64,000 bases of DNA, taken from the NCBI RefSeq assembly GCF_003417065.2, contig NZ_QVLT01000007.1, positions 95,337 through 159,336 of the forward strand, in the 5' to 3' direction. A program made the position numbers and the translations under genes. The notes beneath the pieces were generated by a model. It saw only the letters and a program-made list of their open reading frames with translations. It searched no databases and was not told the DNA's origin. Source of the DNA: Hymenobacter lapidiphilus. GTDB taxonomy: Bacteria; Bacteroidota; Bacteroidia; Cytophagales; Hymenobacteraceae. Below are positions 7,594-16,458 of this stretch, one piece after another (the stretch's first letter is position 1; every line of letters begins with the position of its first letter).

Positions 7594-9010
7594 ATTTGGC
7601 CGCCGGGCTTTTTCGGCGGGCGCTTAGTTGGTAGGTGATACCAAGCCGGACCCCGACACTATTGTCGTTGTAGCGCCCAACATCAGCGCCGTCAATGTCG
7701 TCGCGCAGAAACAGGCGGCTATCCACTCCACCAATCATGCTCCAGTTTAAGCTGAATTGATACTCGAGACCGGCACCGGCCGAAACATGAGGTGTAAACC
7801 GACTGGACGCTCCAACCGTGGACAGACTGTTGCCACTGGTAGTTACACCACCACCCAACTGAAGGTAGGGCGTAAAGCGGTCGGTAGGCAACACGCGCAT
7901 CATCACGCCTGCTTCGGTAAAGTAGAATTTCTGATCGAAAAACTGGCGGGCGGCCAGTCGGCTCTGCCCAACAGCAACGTAGGGGTTGAGAAAACCGCCT
8001 GCGGGCTGATATGCCACCTGCAACTGCGTAATAGCCGTAATGCGGGGCGAGGCAAAGTCGCCGGCGTAGCGCTGGCCCCCGGCCGAAACGGTGGCCAGCA
8101 GCGCCTTCTTGCGGTCCAGCACCTGCCGGCCCAGTACATCGTAGAACTTGCCGTATTCCCGCTCGCTTACGTACTGCAGCATTTTGGGGCCCGTAGCTTC
8201 GGTTGAGTCCTTGGGGAGCCAGAGCCCATCCTGAATACCTTCGTAAATTAGGGCCTGTACGGCTTTTTCGATGGCCTCTTTAATCGCCATTTCACTTGGC
8301 TCATTATAGGTGAAGCCTGTTTCGGCTTCCATCAGGCGCTTAAAACTAACGAAGCGGAACAGGCTGCCCTGAATTTGCTGCGACAGAATGGTTTTGGAAG
8401 TGTACACGGTGCGCAGAATGCGGCCATTGCTGGTGCTGATGGCCCGTAGATACACCGTCACGCGGTCTTGGCGATACTGGCCTGAGGCGCCAGTGCCAAA
8501 GTAGCGTAGCCCGGCTCCACCGGTTAGCATGTTGGCATCGTAGGAAATTATACCACCCTCCAACATCACGCCCGCGAACAAAAGGGGCGGCAGTACGGGC
8601 TGCTTCACACCGGTCTGCTCGGTGAACTCGGCACGGGTGGAGCGAATAATTTTACGCTCGTTCAGCAGGTTGCCCAGGTTTTCGCGCTCGATGGGATCAA
8701 ACCAGCCCGACTCTTCGAGCGCCCGCAGCAAAATGGTAGTTGTGCCCTGGGTAATAGCTGTCGAGAAGCTGGAACCATTGGCTTGAGGCTTATACTGGCC
8801 AGTCTGGTCGCGAAATTTATACACCGCTACCACTGTGCGGGACTTAGCCGCCGGCAGCCTGAGCATATCAGCGTTACCATTCACCTCGGCTCCCATTCGG
8901 GCCCGCTCGGGACTGAATGGCTGATGAAAATAGGGGCTGCAGGCAGCCAGCAGTATTCCGGTCAGCAAGCACAAGGCATAGGCAAAGGAACGTGCGGTAG
9001 CAGTATTCAT
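7592..9010 (-). CDS. csgG: CsgG curli secretion channel with C-terminal beta-barrel-like extension
   Basis: 472 residues from the ATG at 9010; this start gives a lipoprotein signal (MNTATARSFAYALCLLTGIL, then LAACSPYF with Cys near residue 23), while the longer in-frame start adds 32 residues of no signal. Residues about 25-280 show the CsgG fold: VVAVYKFRDQTGQY, STAITQGTTTILLRALEESG, ENLGNLLNERKI, LLFAGVMLEGGIISYD, GQYRQDRVTVYLRAIST, VYTSKTILSQQI and a final AIEKAVQALIYEGI. Known: CsgG forms a nonameric outer-membrane pore that exports curlins. Residues about 300-472 are extra compared with E. coli CsgG (277 residues); alternating aromatic/polar strands (NPYVAVGQSR, TPYLQLGGGV, SVGVRLGITYQ) look like a small outer-membrane barrel. 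It follows csgF on the same strand. Confidence 0.93.
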   Translation of the reverse strand: MNTATARSFAYALCLLTGILLAACSPYFHQPFSPERARMGAEVNGNADMLRLPAAKSRTVVAVYKFRDQTGQYKPQANGSSFSTAITQGTTTILLRALEESGWFDPIERENLGNLLNERKIIRSTRAEFTEQTGVKQPVLPPLLFAGVMLEGGIISYDANMLTGGAGLRYFGTGASGQYRQDRVTVYLRAISTSNGRILRTVYTSKTILSQQIQGSLFRFVSFKRLMEAETGFTYNEPSEMAIKEAIEKAVQALIYEGIQDGLWLPKDSTEATGPKMLQYVSEREYGKFYDVLGRQVLDRKKALLATVSAGGQRYAGDFASPRITAITQLQVAYQPAGGFLNPYVAVGQSRLAARQFFDQKFYFTEAGVMMRVLPTDRFTPYLQLGGGVTTSGNSLSTVGASSRFTPHVSAGAGLEYQFSLNWSMIGGVDSRLFLRDDIDGADVGRYNDNSVGVRLGITYQLSARRKSPAAK

Positions 9011-9118
9011 AGACAGGCAGCGACTATTGTCGAAGGGAAGAAGAGAGGAAGAAACGCTGGGAACACATAAGGCAGGCAGCCGGGCCCTGAGGCCCGACAC
9101 CGACACTTCGCCAACTGG

Positions 9119-9544
9119 CTAAGGCAGATTGGGAATGGTGACAGTGGTCTGGTTGCCGGTGGCGGGGTCAGAAATAACAATGACAACGCCATTGGAACCA
9201 GGCGTTACCTGGATCTGGTAGCCACCCACCGCGTAGCTACCGGCCTTTACCGTGCCACGGCCAAACTGGTCGCTGATGAAGCGGTCAGTAAGCTGACTCA
9301 GGATCTGGCGGTTGAGGTTAGCAGTAAAATTCGTGAGCGGATCCTCTACAGTCCGGGCCTGAGCGGCGTCGGGGTCTTTAAAGGTATCCTGGGCAGTGGC
9401 TGCGCTCAGTAGAGACGAGTAGTTGAATGGATTACCCCCGAAGTTGGGGTTGACAGGTTCGTATATAAAATCCTGGGCGCTGGCAGCTGGTGCAGCTACC
9501 AAGGCCAGCAGCAGCGCGAGAAAAGAGCAGTACAAGTATTTCAT
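9119..9544 (-). CDS. csgF: CsgF curli assembly factor
   Basis: 141 residues, close to the family's usual length. The signal peptide MKYLYCSFLALLLALVAAPA...SAQ is followed by DFIYEPVNPNFGGNPFNYS, the hallmark N-terminus that plugs the CsgG channel, and later NFTANLNRQILSQLTDRFI and a short beta-rich C-terminus. Known: CsgF is secreted through CsgG, forms a second constriction in the pore and couples nucleation to the cell surface. It lies between csgE (49-base gap upstream) and csgG (108-base gap downstream), the same order as in enterobacteria. Confidence 0.93.
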   Translation of the reverse strand: MKYLYCSFLALLLALVAAPAASAQDFIYEPVNPNFGGNPFNYSSLLSAATAQDTFKDPDAAQARTVEDPLTNFTANLNRQILSQLTDRFISDQFGRGTVKAGSYAVGGYQIQVTPGSNGVVIVISDPATGNQTTVTIPNLP

Positions 9545-9592
9545 GGTGGAACAGGTTAGGAGGGAAGACGGGAGAGGTAGGGCAGGACAGTG

Positions 9593-10183
9593 CTAATAAA
9601 CTTCCAGAGGCTGGCTGTTGCCCTGTTCCAGTTCGTTGCCCAGACGGTTGTTTTCGATGAGGTGCTGCGTGACAGTCCCCACAGCTTCGCTGGCAGCAGC
9701 TTCAATGTATTCCTCATTCGGCTGGAGCGGCATTTCGAGCAAATCGGTGTTGTTGACGGCTACCGTAACCAGAATACTGGTGCTCCGGGCCGGCTTCTCG
9801 GTAATGGTTACCACGTAGTCGCCCGAGCCGGCCGGAGCCTCGAACGTGTTGAAAAACAGGCTATAGAAGTCACGCCCCAATTTAGTAATGGTTTCATCAA
9901 CGATGAGGCCGTCGACTTCAAACCCACGCTGGAATTTTCCGGTATTGGTCGAGTCGGCCGTTACCTGGAGTAGTAGCCGCAGGGCTTCCTCCAGCTGTTT
10001 GGGGGTAAGTGGGTTTGCTTTGCTTTCGTTGGTAGGGGCCTGGGCCGGAGCGGGGCTGCCCTGCTGCTTCACGCGGGCCGGCGGCTGCCGTACGCCCTGC
10101 GCCAGAGCGGCCGGAGCCAGCAGCAACAGGCATGGCAACAGCCAACAGCCCCATCTTCGCCAGAAATCAGCCGAATATATCAT
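9593..10183 (-). CDS. csgE: CsgE curli secretion specificity factor
   Basis: 196 residues from the ATG at 10183, giving the signal peptide MIYSADFWRRWGCWLLPCLL...ALAQ. An Ala/Pro/Gln-rich linker (about residues 30-60) precedes the CsgE domain: FEVDGLIVDETITKLGRDFY, SLFFNTFEAP, YVVTITEKPA, SILVTVAVNN and a C-terminal helix ending LGNELEQ. Known: CsgE caps the periplasmic side of CsgG and delivers curlins. It is longer than E. coli CsgE (129 residues), mainly because of the linker. It is the first gene of csgEFG; murI lies 135 bases upstream on the same strand but is unrelated in function. Confidence 0.92.
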   Translation of the reverse strand: MIYSADFWRRWGCWLLPCLLLLAPAALAQGVRQPPARVKQQGSPAPAQAPTNESKANPLTPKQLEEALRLLLQVTADSTNTGKFQRGFEVDGLIVDETITKLGRDFYSLFFNTFEAPAGSGDYVVTITEKPARSTSILVTVAVNNTDLLEMPLQPNEEYIEAAASEAVGTVTQHLIENNRLGNELEQGNSQPLEVY

Positions 10184-10249
10184 AGCACCGCCCGAGCATA
10201 AGAGCAACAAGCGCAAGGGCCAAACCACCTGGTTCTCCCTTTCGGTGCC

Positions 10250-10257
10250 TAAATATA
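10250..10257 (-). promoter_or_regulatory. Possible -7 box of csgEFG
   Basis: TATATTTA on the minus strand differs by one base from TAnnTTTG and lies 66 bases before the csgE start in an AT-rich stretch. No TTG element was found 19 bases upstream, so this is weak. Confidence 0.3.
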
Positions 10258-10317
10258 AGTATTTACTATATGAATATGACTAATTTTGTTTAGCGTTAGA
10301 ATGCACTTTATAAACTC

Positions 10318-11154
10318 CTACTCCCACAGCGGATAATGCTCCAAATTCACTTCCTGGCCGAAGAAAATGCGGGTGCTCTCCTCGAATGAGCGGGTAAAAT
10401 CAGATACGTAGAAGTGGTGGCGGGGCGGCGCGGCAACCGCGGGAGCTAGTAGCTGCCGACTTTCCAGGTATTGCCGCACATGCTGGGCCACCACGTCGGA
10501 GGCGTCGAGCACTTCGGTGCGGCCCTGGTAGAATTCGGCAATCTGCTCCTTTATAAGGGGGTAGTGCGTGCAGGCCAGCACCAGCGCCTCCACCCCTTCC
10601 AGCGCGGGGTTGGAGAGGTAGGTTTCAATGACGTTACTGGCAATGGTGTCATTAAAGAAACCTTCCTCAATCATGGGAGCCAGCAGCGGGGTGGCCAGGC
10701 TACGTAAATCTACGCCGGCGTCGAGGTCGTCAACCTTCTTCTTATATACGTTGCTATTTACCGTTTGCTTGGTGCCAATCAGGCCCACCGTGCGGCCCGC
10801 GTACTGCCGCCCGACGTGCGCCACAATGGGGTCGATAACATTCAATACCTGGGCCTTGGACCCCACGTACTCGCGCACCAGCTCGTAGGCGGCCGCCGAG
10901 GCCGAGTTGCAGGCAATAAGAATAACCTTGCATTGCTGGCGTAGCAACAAGTCGCAGATCTTCACGGCGTAGGCCTGGATGGCAGCCGTACTTTTGTCGC
11001 CGTAGGGCAAGTGGGCCGTGTCGCCGAAGTATACCAGCCGCTCATGGGGTAGCACCTGGGCCACGGCCCGCGCCACCGTCAGGCCGCCAATGCCGCTGTC
11101 GAATACGCCAATGGGTCGGGTGGCTAAGTCGGGGGGAGAGGTCGGAAGTTTCAT
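10318..11154 (-). CDS. murI: Glutamate racemase
   Basis: 278 residues, the usual size. It converts L-glutamate to D-glutamate for peptidoglycan. Signature segments: IGVFDSGIGGLTVARAV at residues about 16-32, GDTAHLPYGDKS, the first catalytic Cys in LIACNSASAAAYE and the second in LVLACTHYPLIKEQI. It is cytoplasmic, with no signal. Its start follows a TACCTTCG sequence at 11161-11168, one base from the TAnnTTTG box, only 6 nt before the ATG. Together with the dipeptide epimerase and the GH3 fusion elsewhere in the window it suits cell-wall metabolism. Confidence 0.96.
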   Translation of the reverse strand: MKLPTSPPDLATRPIGVFDSGIGGLTVARAVAQVLPHERLVYFGDTAHLPYGDKSTAAIQAYAVKICDLLLRQQCKVILIACNSASAAAYELVREYVGSKAQVLNVIDPIVAHVGRQYAGRTVGLIGTKQTVNSNVYKKKVDDLDAGVDLRSLATPLLAPMIEEGFFNDTIASNVIETYLSNPALEGVEALVLACTHYPLIKEQIAEFYQGRTEVLDASDVVAQHVRQYLESRQLLAPAVAAPPRHHFYVSDFTRSFEESTRIFFGQEVNLEHYPLWE

Positions 11155-11251
11155 GGATGGCGAAGGTAAGGAGCAGCTCTTGGCTTTTCGAAGACCCTTT
11201 TTGCAGCTTATTTTCTAGAAATGGAAAAATAAGCTGCAAATACCTTCCCTC

Positions 11252-13176
11252 CTACCCGCTCAACCGCCCATCGGCCATGTAGCGCAGTTCGCCCAGCTCT
11301 ACCAGGTCGCGCAGTAGGGCCGTGATGGCGGAGGCTTGGCCGGGAGCGTAATGGGTGAGCACTTCGCGGGGCGTTTGGGGAGTGGCCTTCACTAGCTCCA
11401 GCAGCTGGGCGCGGAGCTCGGGCAGCGGGGTGGCTTCCTGGCGGGCTTTTTTACGGGCCAGGCAGAAGTCGCATACGCCGCAGGCAGGCGCGTCCAGCTC
11501 GCCGAAATACTCCAGTAGCAGCTGCTGGCGGCAGCGGCCTCCGGTGGCGTAGCGGATAACCGAGTCGGTTTTGTGGGTAGCCAGCTCGCGCTGCCGGGTC
11601 AGGCGCTTCTGGTCGAGCGGCAGCTTGTCGGCGTCGTGGCGCGGGGTGGTGAACAGGGCCTGGGGCGACTCGTGACGGGGCTGGAACTGAATGATGCCCG
11701 AGCGGTGCAGGAACACCAGCATCTTGCGCAGCTCCACCACGCTCAGGCGCAGGTACTGGGCCAAGCTGTTCTCCGAAATCCGCTGAAAACCGGCAAACAG
11801 CTCGCCCCCATGCAGGCGCAGCAGGCTCTTGATGAGCTGGTCGTGCTGCACGTTGGCCACCTGGAAGCGGTAGAGGTCGGTATGGTCGATGGGAATGTGA
11901 ACCCGGGCGGGGTCGTTGACGGCTTCGTTGAGCTGCACAAACCCTTCGCGGGCCAACGTGCGCAGGCTGTTGTGGGCGTCGAGGGCCTTGATGCGGTAGG
12001 TTTCGGCAAACTGCTGCAAATCGAAATCGAAGGCCACCAGCTCGCCGCCGCCCACGGCCGTGCGCGAGAAGTTGGCCAGCGCCTGGTACACGCGGCGCAC
12101 CGTATCAAGCGGCGGATAGCTCAGGCGAGTGCGGCGGCGCAGCTCGTCGGCGTCGGCGGGCCCGGTGAGCAGCACGGCAAAGGCGTATTTCTCGTCGCGG
12201 CCGGCACGGCCGGCTTCCTGATAGTAGGCTTCCAGGTTATCGGGAGCTTCCAGATGCACCACCAGGCGCACGTCGGGCTTGTCAATGCCCATACCGAACG
12301 CGTTGGTGGCCACAATGCAGCGGGTTTTATTCTGCATCCAGTCCTGTTGCACGCGGGTGCGCTGGTCGGAGGGCAAGCCGGCGTGGTAGGCGGCGGCCGA
12401 CAGACGCTGCTGCTGCAGGTAGGCGGCGGCGTCTTCGGTCTGGCGACGGGTGCGGGCGTACACGATGCTCGTTTTGTCGGCTCCCACCCCGCGCACCACC
12501 TCCAGCATCCGCCGGAACTTATCCTCGGTTTCGAGCACCGAGTACGAGAGGTTGGGCCGGGCAAAGCTCTGCTGAAACACGCGGTGGGTGCTGCCAAAAA
12601 CCAGCTTCTCCACAATATCCTGGCGCACCTGCTCAGTAGCAGTGGCCGTGAGGGCAATGCAAGGCACGCCCGGCAGCAGCTCGCGCAGCTCGGCAATGCG
12701 CAGGTAGGGCGGCCGGAAATCGTAGCCCCACTGCGACACGCAGTGCGCCTCGTCAATAGCCAGCAGACTCACCTTCATCTTCGCCACCCGAACCCGGAAC
12801 ATATCCGTCAGCAGGCGCTCGGGGCTCACGTACAGGAACTTCACCGGCCCGTACACGCAGTTGTCGAGGGTCTGGTCGATTTCCTGGTGGCTCATGCCGG
12901 CATACACAGCTTCAGCCTTCACGCCGCGCTGGCGCAGGTTTTCCACCTGGTCCTTCATCAGCGCAATCAGCGGCGACACCACCAGGCACAGTCCCGGCCG
13001 GCCAGCGCAGGCACCTGGAAGCAGATACTCTTGCCGCCGCCGGTGGGCAGCAGCGCCAGCGTGTCGTGCCCGGCCAGCACTGCCCGGATGATATCTTCCT
13101 GCAGCGGCCGAAACCGGGTATGCCCCCAGGTCTGGCGCAGTACGTGCAGAATATCGTCGGTAGCTTGCTCGGGCAT
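11252..13176 (-). pseudogene. recQ: RecQ ATP-dependent DNA helicase, single-base frameshift near codon 61
   Basis: Frame 1 starts at the ATG at 13176 (MPEQATDDILHVLRQTWGHT) and carries the FRPLQ motif and Walker A LLPTGGGKSICFQ, then runs into a stop at 12967. A second frame continues the protein from LCLVVSPLIALMKDQ through IDEAHCVSQWGYDFRP (DEAH box), AGRAGRDEKYAF (motif VI), the zinc-binding cysteines of YFGELDAPACGVCDFC and the RQC/HRDC-like end to 11252. The shift is one missing base: restoring a fourth G at the CCC run 12993-12995 gives ALAGRGLCLVVSP, the expected RecQ sequence. Together they would make about 640 residues, normal for RecQ. Either a real null allele, slippage or a sequencing error in a homopolymer. 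Confidence 0.9.
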
Positions 13177-13180
13177 GCGG

Positions 13181-13188
13181 CAAAGGTA
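13181..13188 (-). promoter_or_regulatory. -7 box of recQ, leaderless geometry
   Basis: TACCTTTG on the minus strand matches TAnnTTTG exactly and ends 4 nt before the recQ ATG (13176). Transcription from such a box would begin at or very near the A of the ATG. No TTTG was seen 19 bases upstream. Confidence 0.55.
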
Positions 13189-13214
13189 CACGACGGGCTT
13201 GTAGAGCTTAACAA

Positions 13215-14366
13215 CTACGCCCTAACGCCTGCCTCCTGGGCTTCTTCCTCCCGTTCTTCCTGCTTACCCTCCTGAATCTTCTCCACAGCCTCCTGCTTGT
13301 CAGCCGCATCTGCTTCCTCGAGGTTCTTCTCCTGCTCCGCTTTATCCTGGGGCTCAAAGCTCAGCTTGATGTAGATGGGAAAGTGGTCGGAGCCCACGTA
13401 GGGCAGCCGCTCCATCTCATCAACTTTGAAGTGGGGCGAAACGAATACATGGTCGAGGGGCCAGCGCAACAGCTGGTATTCGGCGTGGAAAGTGGGCATC
13501 AGGCCGCGGCCCACCCGTGGGTCGAGCAGCCCGCTGATGCGCCGGAACAACTCGGAGGTGTGCGACCAGGCCACATCATTCATGTCACCAAACACAATGG
13601 TCGGCTCGTCGCGCTCTTCCAACTCGCGGCCTACCAGCAGTAGCTCGGCGTCGCGGCGGGTACTGGTTTCCGACTCGGCAGGAGCCGGGGGCTTGGGGTG
13701 CAGCCCGTACACGCGTACCCACGTACGGCCGTCGGGCAGCTGCACTTTGGTGTGCACGCTGGGCACGTCGTCGTCGATAAGGTATTTGATTTCGCAGCCG
13801 TCGAGGGGCAAGCGTGAGAAAAACAGCAGGCCGTAGGTGTTGTCGAGCGGCTCGTGGCAGGTGTAGGGGTGGGTTTTCTCCATGGGCTTCAGCTGCTGAT
13901 GCCACCACTCGTCGGTTTCCACCGCCATAATAACATCAGCATCAGCCTCTTGCAGCACCTTCAAAGCCTTGTCGCTCTGCTTGTTGTACTGCAGCACGTT
14001 CATCATCACCAAACTCAGATGGCCTTCACCATCGGTGCGGGTACTATCACCTACATGTTTGCCGGCCAGCGGTGTATAGGGCAGAATTCGGAACGCCTGG
14101 TAGCCGGTAGCCAGCGCCACGCTCGCCAGCAGTGCCGGCATCCAGTAAGTGTCTGCGGCAGGTTGGTGCCAGCCCAGCAGCACGCCCGCCACCAGTACCA
14201 GTAGCAGCACGCCCACAATCTGCAAACGCGGAAAATCGAAAACACGAATCCACCAGATCGTCTGGCGCATCAGCGGCAGCAGGGTAGCAATAAGGGCGGC
14301 GGCAGCCAGCAGCAGCACCAAGGCCTGTGCCAGCGTGTGCCAGGTAAAATCGTCGAAGTGGGGCAC
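13215..14366 (-). CDS. Endonuclease/exonuclease/phosphatase family membrane protein
   Basis: 383 residues from a GTG at 14366 (V-PHFDDFTWHTLAQALVL). Longer in-frame starts would overlap marC, which is divergent. Residues about 10-95 contain three hydrophobic segments (VLLLAAAALIATLL, IVGVLLLVLVAGVLLGW, MPALLASVALATGY). Residues about 120-340 are the EEP domain: MMNVLQYNKQSD, DADVIMAVETDEWW, RVYGLHPKPPAP, IVFGDMNDVAW (catalytic GDxN), and PLDHVFVSPHF with VGSDHFPIY (SDH). Known: such proteins hydrolyse phosphodiester bonds of lipids or nucleic acids; the substrate here is unknown. The last about 45 residues are a very acidic/basic tail rich in Glu, Lys and Gln, likely disordered or coiled. Confidence 0.85.
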   Translation of the reverse strand: MPHFDDFTWHTLAQALVLLLAAAALIATLLPLMRQTIWWIRVFDFPRLQIVGVLLLVLVAGVLLGWHQPAADTYWMPALLASVALATGYQAFRILPYTPLAGKHVGDSTRTDGEGHLSLVMMNVLQYNKQSDKALKVLQEADADVIMAVETDEWWHQQLKPMEKTHPYTCHEPLDNTYGLLFFSRLPLDGCEIKYLIDDDVPSVHTKVQLPDGRTWVRVYGLHPKPPAPAESETSTRRDAELLLVGRELEERDEPTIVFGDMNDVAWSHTSELFRRISGLLDPRVGRGLMPTFHAEYQLLRWPLDHVFVSPHFKVDEMERLPYVGSDHFPIYIKLSFEPQDKAEQEKNLEEADAADKQEAVEKIQEGKQEEREEEAQEAGVRA

Positions 14367-14512
14367 TAGACAAGGAGTTGGGATAAGAAAGAAGCCATTT
14401 GGCTGCTCTCCGGACGTGGTGTAAAGCTGCAACAGGGCTTTACGCACCCACCGCCAAGGAGTTGTTTTCGCTAAAAGTAGGATTTTCCCCGTGTTCGTGC
14501 CACAAAGGCTCG

Positions 14513-14520
14513 TACCTTTG
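14513..14520 (+). promoter_or_regulatory. -7 box of marC
   Basis: TACCTTTG matches TAnnTTTG and lies 23 nt before the marC ATG. The -33 position is not convincing. Confidence 0.45.
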
Positions 14521-14543
14521 CCGGCCATACCCTGCCCGCACCT

Positions 14544-15161
14544 ATGGATATTCTGCTTGCCACGTTTACTACTCTGTTCTCCGTGGTTAATCCGTTCGGG
14601 GCCATGCCGGTGTTTCTGTCCCTGACCGAAAGCGACACGCCGGCCGAGCGCGCCAACATCGGCCTGAAGGCCTGCCTGTCGGTGCTGGCGGTACTGTCGG
14701 TATCGTTTTTTGCGGGCCAGTATGTGCTCAACTTTTTCGGCATCAATATTCACCATTTGCGCATTGCGGGCGGCATCCTGCTTATGCGCTCGGCTTTCGA
14801 TTTGCTCACACCCGGCGGCAACCGCAGCAAGGTATCGGAGGAAACCATTGAGGCCAGCCGCGAGAAGGACGATATTAGCTTCACGCCCCTGGCCATGCCC
14901 ATGCTCTCGGGCCCCGGCGCTATTGCCGTCTGCATCAGCCTTTACACCAATAAGCTCACGTATTTTGATATGGGGCTTATTTTCGTCGGCTTCGTGCTGG
15001 TGGCACTGGCCGTCTATATCATCCTCATGTCGTCGTTGCGGCTCACGCGCTTCCTGGGCCGGCCGGGCCTGGCGGCGCTGGCCCGCATCATGGGCTTCAT
15101 CACGCTGGCCATCGGCGTAAACTTCATCATGACGGCCATCAAGGCCCTGTTTGTTTCTTAG
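14544..15161 (+). CDS. marC: MarC-family integral membrane protein
   Basis: 205 residues with six hydrophobic segments. Family signatures: LFSVVNPFGAMPVFLSLT at the N-terminus, HHLRIAGGILLMRSAFDLL, SFTPLAMPMLSGPGAIAV and LARIMGFITLAIGVNFIMTA at the C-terminus. Known: the UPF0056/MarC family are inner-membrane proteins of unresolved function; the former link to multiple antibiotic resistance was not upheld. It is divergent from the EEP-family gene and 101 bases upstream of hemE. Confidence 0.93.
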   Translation: MDILLATFTTLFSVVNPFGAMPVFLSLTESDTPAERANIGLKACLSVLAVLSVSFFAGQYVLNFFGINIHHLRIAGGILLMRSAFDLLTPGGNRSKVSEETIEASREKDDISFTPLAMPMLSGPGAIAVCISLYTNKLTYFDMGLIFVGFVLVALAVYIILMSSLRLTRFLGRPGLAALARIMGFITLAIGVNFIMTAIKALFVS

Positions 15162-15162
15162 C

Positions 15163-15258
15163 GGTTAGCTATTAGTTGATAGCTTTTGCTCCAAATACAG
15201 CCTTGCTGAATTCATTGAACGAGAGCTATCAGTTGATAGCTCTCAGCTAACAGCTTAA
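15163..15258. repeat. AGCT/TTAG-type degenerate repeat hairpin between marC and hemE
   Basis: Right after the marC stop come GGTTAGCTATTAGTTGATAG and then, near 15220-15256, GAGAGCTATCAGTTGATAGC with TCTCAGCTAACAGCT. These are inverted and direct copies of one short unit (TTAGCT(A/G)TTAG(C/T)TGATAGC). Between them is ATTCATTGAACGAG, a motif also present in loops of other repeats in the window. Confidence 0.5.
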
Positions 15259-15262
15259 AAAC

Positions 15263-16297
15263 ATGCTCAAAAACGACCTGCTCCTGCGTGCCGCCCGCGG
15301 CGAAGAAACCGAACGTACTCCTGTGTGGCTTATGCGCCAAGCGGGCCGCATTTTGCCCCAGTACCGCGCGCTGCGAGGCCGGCTCAGCGGCTTCAAGGAA
15401 CTGGTAGAAACGCCCGAGCTGGCCGCCGAGGTCACTATCCAGCCTGTCGATGCGCTCGACGTGGACGCCGCCATCATCTTCTCCGATATTCTGGTAGTGC
15501 CCGAAGCCATGGGCCTGACCTACGAGATGGTGGAAGCCAAAGGTCCGCTGTTTCCTGAAACCATAAAAACGGCCGCTGATGTAGCCCGGATGCGTGTGGC
15601 TGACCCCGAGGAGCACCTGGGCTACGTACTCGAGGCGCTGCGCGTCACCAAGCGCGCGCTCAACGGCCGGGTACCGCTCATCGGCTTTGCCGGCGCCCCC
15701 TGGACTATTCTGGCCTACATGGTGGAGGGCCACGGCTCGAAAACCTTCAGCAAGGCTCGCGGGATGCTTTACCAGAACCCGGAACTGGCCCACGAGCTGC
15801 TGCGCAAAATCACGGCCACCACCATTGCCTACCTGCAGGCCCAGGTAACGGCCGGCGCCAACCTTATTCAGGTGTTCGACTCCTGGGCCGGCATCCTGCC
15901 GCCCGCGCATTATGCGGAGTTCAGCCAGCGCTACATTGCCGAAATCTGCGCCGCGCTGCCCAACGTGCCGGTTACCGTATTTGCTAAAGGCGCCTTCTGG
16001 GCCATGGAAGATTTTGCCGCCCTGCCCTGCCGCACGATAGGCCTCGACTGGAACCAGGACCCGCGCACCGTGCGCCCGCTGGTAGGCGACAAAACCCTAC
16101 AGGGCAACCTCGACCCCTGCGCCCTCTACGGCACGCCTGCCCAAGTGCAGGCCGCCACCAAAGCCATGCTCGATAGGTTCGGCCCCCAGCGCCACATTGC
16201 CAACCTCGGCCACGGCGTCTATCCCGACACCAATCCCGATAATGTGAAGGTTTTCATTGAAACGGTGAAGGAGTACAGCACCAGAATGCGCGGCTAA
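15263..16297 (+). CDS. hemE: Uroporphyrinogen decarboxylase
   Basis: 344 residues, the usual length. It decarboxylates the four acetate side chains of uroporphyrinogen III to coproporphyrinogen III in heme synthesis, in the cytoplasm. Seen: [20 protein letters not shown] near residue 20 (family consensus WxMRQAGRYLPEY, here Ile-Leu-Pro-Gln), the catalytic Asp in [43 protein letters not shown] and the C-terminal [15 protein letters not shown] with its conserved His. It starts 101 bases after marC on the same strand. Confidence 0.97.
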   Translation: MLKNDLLLRAARGEETERTPVWLMRQAGRILPQYRALRGRLSGFKELVETPELAAEVTIQPVDALDVDAAIIFSDILVVPEAMGLTYEMVEAKGPLFPETIKTAADVARMRVADPEEHLGYVLEALRVTKRALNGRVPLIGFAGAPWTILAYMVEGHGSKTFSKARGMLYQNPELAHELLRKITATTIAYLQAQVTAGANLIQVFDSWAGILPPAHYAEFSQRYIAEICAALPNVPVTVFAKGAFWAMEDFAALPCRTIGLDWNQDPRTVRPLVGDKTLQGNLDPCALYGTPAQVQAATKAMLDRFGPQRHIANLGHGVYPDTNPDNVKVFIETVKEYSTRMRG

Positions 16298-16458
16298 CGC
16301 AAGTTGCTTGTGAACAAATACTCCTTTTACACCAAGCCAACACCTCGAATCAGGCTGCGACATCCTTAAAACCAGCCTACGATCAAGCAGCGCAAACAGC
16401 GTGGCCAGACCAGCACTGTTACCAGCATTATCTATTTTACTCTCACCCGACTACTGCC

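Noticed and set aside
12985..13005. Programmed -1 frameshift in recQ
   Set aside because: No X-XXY-YYZ heptamer and no stimulatory hairpin is evident; a single-base deletion in a G run explains it better.
11573..13204. 543-codon open frame on the plus strand across recQ
   Set aside because: Antisense to recQ; composition (His/Gly/Val-rich) is that of a GC-rich shadow frame, and RecQ motifs are clear on the other strand.
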